Assembly: GCA_022827945.1 (NCBI GenBank)
Contig: JAJEIT010000094.1
Location: 1 to 64,000, forward strand
DNA length: 64,000 bases
Direction: 5' to 3'
DNA from: Dehalococcoidia bacterium
GTDB taxonomy: Bacteria > Chloroflexota > Dehalococcoidia > Tepidiformales > Tepidiformaceae
Positions 56,950-64,000 of this stretch are shown piece by piece. The first letter of the stretch is position 1; each line of letters starts with the position of its first letter. The notes under the pieces were generated by a model that saw only the letters and a program-made list of their open reading frames with translations, was not told the origin of the DNA and did not search any database. The translations under genes and the position numbers were made by a program.

Positions 56950-57837
56950 ATGACCGCCGACATCATCGACGGACGCGCCATCGCCGCCGAACTCCGCGCC
57001 GATCTGGCCGGCGAGGTCGCCGAACTCGCTGCGGGCGGTGTCACGCCCGGCCTCGCCGCTGTGCTCGTCGGCGACGACCCCGGCTCCGTCAGCTACGTCA
57101 CCGCCAAGGCCGAGGCCTGCGCCGAGATTGGCATCTTCTCCGAGACCGTCCGCCTCCCCGCCGACATCTCCCAGGACGCCCTCCTCGACCGCATCGACGA
57201 GCTCAACGCCGACCCCCGCTTCCACGCCATCCTCCAGCAGCTCCCCCTCCCCTCCCACATCGACGAGCGCGCCATCCTCGACGCGATCACCCCCGTCAAG
57301 GACGTCGACGGCCTCCACCCCACCAACCTCGGCCGCCTCCTCCGCGGCGAGACCAGCGGCCCCATCCCCTGCACCCCCCAGGGCGTCATGCACCTGCTCG
57401 CCCGCTCCGGCGTCGACCCCGCAGCCACGCACGCCGTCGTCGTTGGCCGCTCCTCGCTGGTGGGGAGACCCCTTGCGGTCCTGCTCTCGAACAAGGCCGC
57501 CGGCGCGAACGCGACCGTCACCCTCTGCCACACCGGCACCACCGACCTCGGCGGCCACACCCGCACCGCCGACATCCTCGTTGTCGCCGCCGGACGCCCC
57601 GGGACCGTCACCGCGGACATGGTCAAGCCCGGCGCGACCGTCATCGACGTCGGCACGAACCGTATCGATGACGCCTCCCGCAAACGCGGCTGGCGGCTCG
57701 TCGGTGATGTCGACTTCGTGGGCGTCTCCGAGGTTGCAGGGCGTATCACGAGGGTGCCCGGCGGCGTCGGCCCGATGACTATCGCCATGCTCCTCGCCAA
57801 CACGGTCCGCGCCGCCCGCGTCGCCGCCGAAAGCTAG
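56950..57837 (+). CDS. folD: Methylenetetrahydrofolate dehydrogenase/cyclohydrolase
   Basis: LVGDDPGSVSYVTAKAEACAEIGI; VVGRSSLVGRPLAVLL; ILVVAAGRPGTVTADMVKPGATVIDVG; VPGGVGPMTIAMLLANT. Confidence 0.95.
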   Translation: MTADIIDGRAIAAELRADLAGEVAELAAGGVTPGLAAVLVGDDPGSVSYVTAKAEACAEIGIFSETVRLPADISQDALLDRIDELNADPRFHAILQQLPLPSHIDERAILDAITPVKDVDGLHPTNLGRLLRGETSGPIPCTPQGVMHLLARSGVDPAATHAVVVGRSSLVGRPLAVLLSNKAAGANATVTLCHTGTTDLGGHTRTADILVVAAGRPGTVTADMVKPGATVIDVGTNRIDDASRKRGWRLVGDVDFVGVSEVAGRITRVPGGVGPMTIAMLLANTVRAARVAAES

Positions 57838-57869
57838 CCCCTCACCCCGATCCTTGGGACACTGGCGCC

Positions 57870-58973
57870 ATGCACCAGCTCCTGAGCCAGGCCCGAGACC
57901 TTCTCCTGCGCATCTCCGACACCCTGGTGCGTCTTTGACCTCCCCGTAGCGGAAGAACGACTCGCCGAGCTCGAAGCCCGGTCCTCCGAAGCCTCCTTCT
58001 GGGACGACGCCGAGGCGGCGCGTGCCGTCATGCAGGAGAGCGCTTCCCTGCGCGAGCGCGTCGAGACCTGGCGCGGCCTCGAGCGACGCGCCCGCGACAG
58101 GTCGAGCTCCTGGAGCTTGCCGCCGAAGAGGACGATTCCTCCTTCGCCGACCACGCCGCCGAGGATCTGGGCGCCCTCGAACGCGAGCTGGAGAAGCTCG
58201 AGTTTGAGCTCCAGCTCTCGGGCGAGTACGACCACCGCGACGCCATCCTCGCCATCCACGCGGGCGCCGGCGGCACCGAGTCGCAGGACTGGGCCGAGAT
58301 GCTCCTGCGCATGTACCTGCGCTGGGCCGAGGCCCACGGCTACGCCACCGAGATCCTCGACACCACCGAGGGTGAGGAGGCCGGCATCAAGAGCACTACT
58401 GTCGAGATCCGCGGACCCCTCGCCTACGGCTACCTCGCCAGCGAACGCGGCGTCCACCGCCTCGTCCGCCTCTCTCCCTTCGACCAGGCCCACGCCCGCC
58501 ATACCAGCTTCGCCAAGGTCGAAGTCATGCCTGAAGTCGCCTCCACCAGCGAGGTCGAGATCAGCCCCGACGACATTCGCGTTGATGTCTTCCGCGCCAG
58601 CGGCCACGGCGGCCAGAACGTCCAGAAGAACTCGACCGCCATCCGCATCACCCACCTCCCCACCGGCATCGTCGTGACCTGCCAGAACGAGCGTTCCCAG
58701 CACCGCAACCGCACCAGCGCCATGAAGGTCCTCGAGTCCCGTCTCCTCGAGCAGGAGCTGCTCGCCCAGGAGGAGGAGCGCGCCCGCCTCAAAGGTAAAC
58801 ATGTGGATATGGGCTGGGGAAACCAGATCCGAAGCTATGTCCTGCACCCCTATAAGATGGTCAAGGACCACCGCACGGACTTCGAGACGAGCAACACCAC
58901 CGCAGTGCTGGACGGAGACCTGGACGACTTGATGGGAGCCTACCTGCGCGCAGGCATGGGAGAAGACGCTTGA
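57870..58973 (+). CDS. prfB: Peptide chain release factor 2 with programmed +1 frameshift and a second apparent frame disruption
   Basis: MHQLLSQARDLLLRISDTLVRL-TGA at CTTTGAC (57933-57939), then DLPVAEERLAELEARSSEASFWDD...; GGQNVQKNSTAIRITHLPTGI; frame change near 58098-58101. Confidence 0.9.
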
Positions 58974-60535
58974 GGCGCTTGTTCCTCCTGCCCGTGCTGA
59001 CGCTCCTCGTGGGCCTGCTGCTCGGCCTCCCCGCGCCGTCCTCCGCCCAGTCCCCCGACTTCACCACGACCATCGACACCGACTTTCCCCAGTTCCTGCG
59101 CTTCCGGCTGACCGGAGACGCGCCGGGGACGGTCACCGACGTCAGCCTCCGCTACCGCATCATCGGGTCCGGCTCCCTCGCCCGCGCCAAGCCGGAGCAG
59201 TTCGAGACCGTGCCCGCCGATTCCGCCCTGCGGGTTGAGGTGCGCGTTGCCACCGGCACACTCGGCTTCATCCCCGTCGGCAGCGAGTTCGACTATCACT
59301 GGGAGATCCTCCTCGAGGACGGCACGATCATCGAGACCGAGAGCGCCGACTTCCTCTACCTGCCTCCCGGCGAGGACTGGAAGAGCGTCCACAACGACTT
59401 CATGCGCGTCTACTTCCACGGCGACCGCGAGAGCATCGCCCTGCGCTACCTCGAAGCCGCCGAGCGCACCTACGCGCGCATGGGCCGCCTCCTCCAGACG
59501 GAGCTCGAGGTGGTGCCCGTGAAGACCGTGCTCTTCGCCTCCGAGGCCGATCTGGAGGCGGCCCAGCCCAATCGCAGCGAGGTCTACGACGCCGCCACCT
59601 TCCTCTGCGGCAGCCAGGTCGCGAACAACATCATCTTCGTCATCGACCGAAGCTGCGGGACGCGCGACCGCAGCGACACCCTCCGCCACGAGTTCACCCA
59701 CATCCTCGTCGAGGCTGCCGGCGAGAGCGCCCTCGGCAAAATCCCCTCCTGGCTCAACGAAGGCACGGCCGTCTACTCCCAGACCGAGCCCGGCCGGGGC
59801 TTCAGCGACCCCTTCGAGGTCGCCCTCGCCATCGATCGCCTCATCCCCTTCAGCACCATGTTCTCCTCGGCCGGCGACCCCAGCGACGTCGGTCTCTTCT
59901 ACGGGCAGTCCTACGCGATGGTCCGCTTCCTGATTGACGAGGGCGGCGAGGAGGATTTCGCTCGCCTCTTCGCCACCATCAAGGCGGGGAACCGCTTCGA
60001 TCGCGCCATCGAGATGGTCTACGGCTGGACGCTCGACGAGTTCGAGAACGAGTTTCGCGCCTACCACGAGCTCCCCACCAGGGAGCCGGCGACCCCCGAG
60101 CCCGCTCGCGAGCAGCCCACCCCCACCCCCGAGGCCACCCCCGAACCTGAGCGCCCGCAGGAGACCCCCGCTCCCACCGAGGCGCCCGAGCAGGCCGAGC
60201 CCGAGCCCACCGCTGCCCAGCCTGCCGCGGCCGCTTCCACGGGCGACGACGGCGGCCGCGACCTCAGCAACATCGCCCTCGGGGCCATCGCCGGTGGGGC
60301 CATTCTCGCGCTCCTCGCCGTCTTCGCCTTCCTGCTCTCGGTCATGCTCGGCAACCGCGGTCCACAGCCCGAGCCCGCCGCCGCGGAAGTCGCCGAGGCT
60401 CCGCAGGAACCGGGGCCGGCGGCGAGCTCGTCCGGGGCATCGACCTTCGCCGCCAGCTCGCGTTCTGAGGAACCCGAGCCGGAACCCGAACCAGAGGAAC
60501 CCGAATACGACGAGTGGGGCCCGCCCCCGACCTAA
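58970..60535 (+). CDS. Secreted/membrane-anchored HExxH metalloprotease-like protein
   Basis: Signal peptide; DTLRHEFTHILVEAAG...IPSWLNEGTAVYSQ; Pro/Glu-rich linker then TM helix. Confidence 0.78.
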   Translation: MRRLFLLPVLTLLVGLLLGLPAPSSAQSPDFTTTIDTDFPQFLRFRLTGDAPGTVTDVSLRYRIIGSGSLARAKPEQFETVPADSALRVEVRVATGTLGFIPVGSEFDYHWEILLEDGTIIETESADFLYLPPGEDWKSVHNDFMRVYFHGDRESIALRYLEAAERTYARMGRLLQTELEVVPVKTVLFASEADLEAAQPNRSEVYDAATFLCGSQVANNIIFVIDRSCGTRDRSDTLRHEFTHILVEAAGESALGKIPSWLNEGTAVYSQTEPGRGFSDPFEVALAIDRLIPFSTMFSSAGDPSDVGLFYGQSYAMVRFLIDEGGEEDFARLFATIKAGNRFDRAIEMVYGWTLDEFENEFRAYHELPTREPATPEPAREQPTPTPEATPEPERPQETPAPTEAPEQAEPEPTAAQPAAAASTGDDGGRDLSNIALGAIAGGAILALLAVFAFLLSVMLGNRGPQPEPAAAEVAEAPQEPGPAASSSGASTFAASSRSEEPEPEPEPEEPEYDEWGPPPT

Positions 60536-61146
60536 GAGCCCGCCTCCTCCCGGTCCTGCTCCTGGAGCGCCTTCCCCACGATCCACCAGCGCTGGAGGGC
60601 CGTCAGGTTTGCCAGCACAGCCAGGATGATGATCACCACCGTGAGTCCGTTCGCCAGCAGCCCGATGCCCAGCAGGATCACCCGTTCCTGGCGCCGGAAC
60701 AGTCCCTCGCGCGTGGTCACCCCCAGCGCCTCCCCCCGCGCCCGCACGTAGCTCACCGCGATGCTCCCGAAGAGCGCCGCGTACCCGAACCCCGCCTGCA
60801 CGTCCTCCCCCCGCTCGGTGAAGTACCAGACGCACGCCGCCAGCACGAGCGCCTCCCCCACGCGGTCCATCACGGCGTCCAGCAGCGCCCCGTACGGTGT
60901 CGCCTGCCCCGTTGCCCGCGCCACCGCCCCGTCGACGAAATCCATGGCGCTGAACCCGAGGAACACTGCCCCCGCAATCAGCAGCCGCTCCTCCGTGATC
61001 AGCCAGGCCGCCACCCCGCTCCCGACCACGCCAGCCAGCGTGATCATGTTCGGCGTGATGCCGAGCCTGCCCACGCCCCGCCCGATGGCGGCGCTCGCCG
61101 AGGCCGGGATGCGCTCGGGCAGGAGCTGGCGCTTCCGCTGGCTCAC
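60532..61146 (-). CDS. CDP-alcohol phosphatidyltransferase
   Basis: MDFVDGAVARATGQATPYGALLDAVMDRVGEALVL (D-G-x2-A-R-x8-G-x3-D-x3-D motif). Confidence 0.9.
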   Translation of the reverse strand: MSQRKRQLLPERIPASASAAIGRGVGRLGITPNMITLAGVVGSGVAAWLITEERLLIAGAVFLGFSAMDFVDGAVARATGQATPYGALLDAVMDRVGEALVLAACVWYFTERGEDVQAGFGYAALFGSIAVSYVRARGEALGVTTREGLFRRQERVILLGIGLLANGLTVVIIILAVLANLTALQRWWIVGKALQEQDREEAGS

Positions 61147-62291
61147 GCCCGTGTCAGCTCCCGCTGGCTCGCCTGCGCCTCCGCCACCTGCCCGCGCTCG
61201 TAGAGCAGCCGCTCGTAGTACGCCATCACGCGGCGCGCCACGTTCTCCCAACTGTAGTGCGATGCCTGGGCCTGGCCCTGCTCCGCCAGCGCCTCGCGCA
61301 GGTCGTGGTCGTGCTGCAGACGCAACACCGCATCGGCGAGCGCTGCGTCGTCCTTGGGCGGGACCAGCAGCCCGTCGACTTCGTTCGTGATCACCCCCGC
61401 GAATCCCTCGATGTTGCTCGCGACCACTGGGAGCCGCGCCGCCATCGCCTCCAGCAGCGCGATTCCCTGGCTCTCGTTGCCCGTCGCCGGCGAGCAGAAG
61501 GCGTGCGCGCTGTGGTGGTACCGCGGCAGCTCGCCGTAAGGCACGTTCGAGCGGAACACCACGTTCTCGTCCGGCCCCACGATCCGCTCGTACCTGCGGA
61601 AGCTGCCTGCGCCCACTACGATCAGCCGGCTCCGGGGCTCCGCCTCGCGGATGCGCCGGAACGCCCGCAAGGCGTACTTCAGCCCCTTGCGCTTCTCCGG
61701 GCGCCCCACGAAGAGCAGGTTGAAGCAGTCGTCGTCGAACTCCGGCAGGGGCTCGTGCTCCGCGGCAAAGTGCCCGAAGTCGATGCCGTTCGGGATCAGG
61801 TTGAAATACCCGGGGAAGTACCGCCCGACCAGCCGCGCGGCGGCCGGCGATACCGCGATCTTTCCTTCCAGCTGCCGGAACCAGCGCCGGATCAGCGGCC
61901 GCGAGTACCCGTACAGCCGGTTGCCGCCCTCCTTCGCCGCATGGAACGTCCCCACGTTCACCGCCTGCGAGTGGCGGAGCACCTGGTACGGCAGCAGCGG
62001 CATCAGCGGCTCGTGCAGGTGAACGATCTCGAACGCCCCCTCGCCCAGCAGACTCTCGATCGCCCGCCCCTTCCAGGTGAAGCTGATGCGCGCCATCGAG
62101 CCGCTCGCTGGCACGGCCCGCGGCCGCCCCATCACGACGCAGTCCTCCTCCGCCCCCTCCGGGTCCGACGCCGGCGCGAGGATGGTGATCTCGTGCCCCC
62201 ACTCGCGGAATTGCGCCCCGAGCTGGCCGATGTGGCGGTTGACCCCGCTCGGCACGGACCAGTCGTACGGCGATACGAGCGCGATCCTCAT
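61143..62291 (-). CDS. GT4-family glycosyltransferase (PimA-like)
   Basis: MRIALVSPYDWSVPSGVNRHIGQLGAQFREWGHEITILAP; FVGRPEKRKGLKYALRAF; ESQGIALLEAMAARLPVVASNIEGF. Confidence 0.88.
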   Translation of the reverse strand: MRIALVSPYDWSVPSGVNRHIGQLGAQFREWGHEITILAPASDPEGAEEDCVVMGRPRAVPASGSMARISFTWKGRAIESLLGEGAFEIVHLHEPLMPLLPYQVLRHSQAVNVGTFHAAKEGGNRLYGYSRPLIRRWFRQLEGKIAVSPAAARLVGRYFPGYFNLIPNGIDFGHFAAEHEPLPEFDDDCFNLLFVGRPEKRKGLKYALRAFRRIREAEPRSRLIVVGAGSFRRYERIVGPDENVVFRSNVPYGELPRYHHSAHAFCSPATGNESQGIALLEAMAARLPVVASNIEGFAGVITNEVDGLLVPPKDDAALADAVLRLQHDHDLREALAEQGQAQASHYSWENVARRVMAYYERLLYERGQVAEAQASQRELTRA

Positions 62292-63028
62292 CGTCCGCTC
62301 ACCCACGTTCCTCGCCGTACCATCTTACGGGGCGTCGCCGAGAACCCCCACGCCAGCCCCAGCAGCGACTGCCCCAGCCCGATTTCCCGCAGCGTCGGCG
62401 GCCGTGAGTGCCCCTCGCGCACCGTCCCCGAGGCCAGCGCCGCGTGCAGTTCCTCCGCCGTACTCCCCTCGAACTCCGTCCAGCCCGTGCCCAGCTGTGG
62501 CAGGTGATGGCAGTCGCTTCCCCCGCACACCGGCAGCCCCCAGATTGCTGCGTTGCGCTCCGCCGTCTGGCGTGCGGTTACCCGACCCGCCGGACTCAGG
62601 TTCGCCTCGATCGCATCGAACATGACCCCCTCCTCCTCCCGCGCCACTACCCGGTCGATCGTGCGCCGGCTCAATGAGCGTGTTAGCCAGCTCATCGGGT
62701 GCGCCGCGATCGCGATTCCGCCCTGCGCGTGGATCGCCTCGATCGTCGCCTCCACCGACCGGAAGATCGGCGGCGTCTCCTCGATGAAGAGCGCGAGCAG
62801 GTGACCGTGCCGCGTCGTCATCTCCGCCCCCGGAACCACCTCCACCCGCCGCCCCCGCTTCGCCGCCAGCTCCCGCGCCTCCAGCCCGCCCCGCACGTCC
62901 TCGTGGTCGGTGATCGCGATCACGTCCAGGTCCGTCTCGTGCTCCGCCCGCTCCAAGACCGTCTCGACTGATGCCATCCCGTCCGAGATGCGGGTATGGA
63001 TGTGCAGATCCGCCTTACCCACAGCCAT
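62288..63028 (-). CDS. PHP-domain phosphoesterase
   Basis: KADLHIHTRISDGMAS; IAITDHEDVRGG; GAEMTTRHGHLLALFI; GGSDCHHLPQLG. Confidence 0.88.
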   Translation of the reverse strand: MAVGKADLHIHTRISDGMASVETVLERAEHETDLDVIAITDHEDVRGGLEARELAAKRGRRVEVVPGAEMTTRHGHLLALFIEETPPIFRSVEATIEAIHAQGGIAIAAHPMSWLTRSLSRRTIDRVVAREEEGVMFDAIEANLSPAGRVTARQTAERNAAIWGLPVCGGSDCHHLPQLGTGWTEFEGSTAEELHAALASGTVREGHSRPPTLREIGLGQSLLGLAWGFSATPRKMVRRGTWVSGR

Positions 63029-63857
63029 GCACCTCCCAGTACGCCTCCAGCACCGTCCACTGTGAGGGATCACGGCGCAGGTGCGCTCCGAAGAGGTCCG
63101 CCCACCGCTGCGCCGCCGCGGCGATGGCCTCCTCCCGGTCTCCCTCCGACGGCACCGTGAACGGCTCGTGGACCCACGCCGTCTGATCGCGGGTTCCCCG
63201 CCGCGAGAGGAACAGCGGTATCACCGTCGCTCCGGAGCGGCGCGCCAGCTCCCAGGGGCCGCGCGGGAGCCGCACCCGTCGCCCCAGCAGCGTCGTGCAG
63301 ACGCCCCCGCCCGCCAGGTCGCGGTCCGCCAGCAGGGTCACCATGCCTCCCGCCCGCAGCTCGCGCAGCGCCTCCCGCGTGCCCCCCATGTCGACCTCCA
63401 CCACCCGTCCGCCCGCAATCTCCCGCAGCCGCGCCATCTCCCGCCCCAGCGCGGGCGGCTGCAGCGCTTCCACCATCTCCACCCAGCGCCGCCCGCGCTG
63501 CGCGACGGCCACCAGCGCCAGCTCCGGGTTTCCCGTGTGCGCGCTGGCGACGAGTACAGGGCCCGGCTCGAACAGTGCCGGGACGTGCTCCTCACCCACG
63601 ACTTGCAGGTGCTCCCGCTCGTAGCTGGCGTGGTCCCGGTAGGCCAGCGTGGCCAGGTCCACGTGATAGTTGGCCGCGTTTCGGAATGCCCTGCGGGATG
63701 CCTCCCGGGCCCGCTCCCGGTCCCCGTCGCAGGCCGGCAGCAAGTTCTCCTCGAGCCGCTCCCTCGCATTGGTCCGCATCGTCCACGCGACCCACGCGGC
63801 CGCCCGCGCCATCGCGTACCCCAGCCGCGGGAAACGTCCCGCCAGTGGCGCCCCCAC
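63015..63857 (-). CDS. Lysophospholipid/lipid A-type acyltransferase (HtrB/PatA-like)
   Basis: LVASAHTGNPELALVAVAQRG; LLADRDLAGGGVCTTLLGRRVRLPRGPWELARRSGATVIPLF; start uncertain. Confidence 0.8.
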   Translation of the reverse strand: MGAPLAGRFPRLGYAMARAAAWVAWTMRTNARERLEENLLPACDGDRERAREASRRAFRNAANYHVDLATLAYRDHASYEREHLQVVGEEHVPALFEPGPVLVASAHTGNPELALVAVAQRGRRWVEMVEALQPPALGREMARLREIAGGRVVEVDMGGTREALRELRAGGMVTLLADRDLAGGGVCTTLLGRRVRLPRGPWELARRSGATVIPLFLSRRGTRDQTAWVHEPFTVPSEGDREEAIAAAAQRWADLFGAHLRRDPSQWTVLEAYWEVHGCG

Positions 63858-63874
63858 CTTGAGAGCGGTCAGCG

Positions 63875-64000
63875 TCAGGCTTCCTTCGAAGGTCCGTCCG
63901 AGGTAGGTGCTTCCCAAAACTCCCGGAACATATACCACTGCTCGGGGTACCGGCGGACGTACGCCTCGTGCGCGATCATGATCGCCTGTGTCAGAACCTG
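63875..64000 (-). CDS. C-terminal fragment of a second acyltransferase (runs off window)
   Basis: Minus-strand frame from 64000: QVLTQAIMIAHEAYVRRYPEQWYMFREFWEAPTSDGPSKEA*. Confidence 0.65.
   Translation of the reverse strand, partial: QVLTQAIMIAHEAYVRRYPEQWYMFREFWEAPTSDGPSKEA

Overview
High-GC window with dense co-directional, often overlapping genes; gene content suggests a Chloroflexota/Dehalococcoidia-like genome (taxon is inference). Core content: leuCDB/aat, citrate synthase, tsaE-tsaB, ndk, hemW-selB, nurA-herA, secDF-yajC, xerD, tyrS, ribF, scpA, a complete tryptophan operon, glgC, nadE, recJ, fabF, nnr, acpS, folD, prfB and a phosphoglycolipid-type operon at the right end. Most interesting items: (1) a tightly coupled run nurA - HAS-barrel-like protein - herA - variant TusA - DsrE - variant-TusA::MetE fusion (16280-21890), which looks like an undescribed sulfur-transfer/thiol-alkylation module attached to HerA/NurA; (2) a tryptophan T-box leader (UGG specifier, antiterminator and terminator all readable) ahead of a ~11 kb trp super-operon that starts with a TenA/CADD-like protein and contains a NUDIX::carboxymuconolactone-decarboxylase fusion; (3) an accessory island at 21.9-26.8 kb with secreted surface proteins, an AT-rich leader, an iterated ACGGAGAAAGGAG motif, several families of 7-bp-period repeats that form the 3' ends of genes, a tRNA-like element with no proper anticodon arm, and an unassigned structured RNA candidate; (4) prfB with the CTTTGAC programmed frameshift plus a second apparent frame disruption. 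All assignments were made by reading the sequence and translations; no searches were run.
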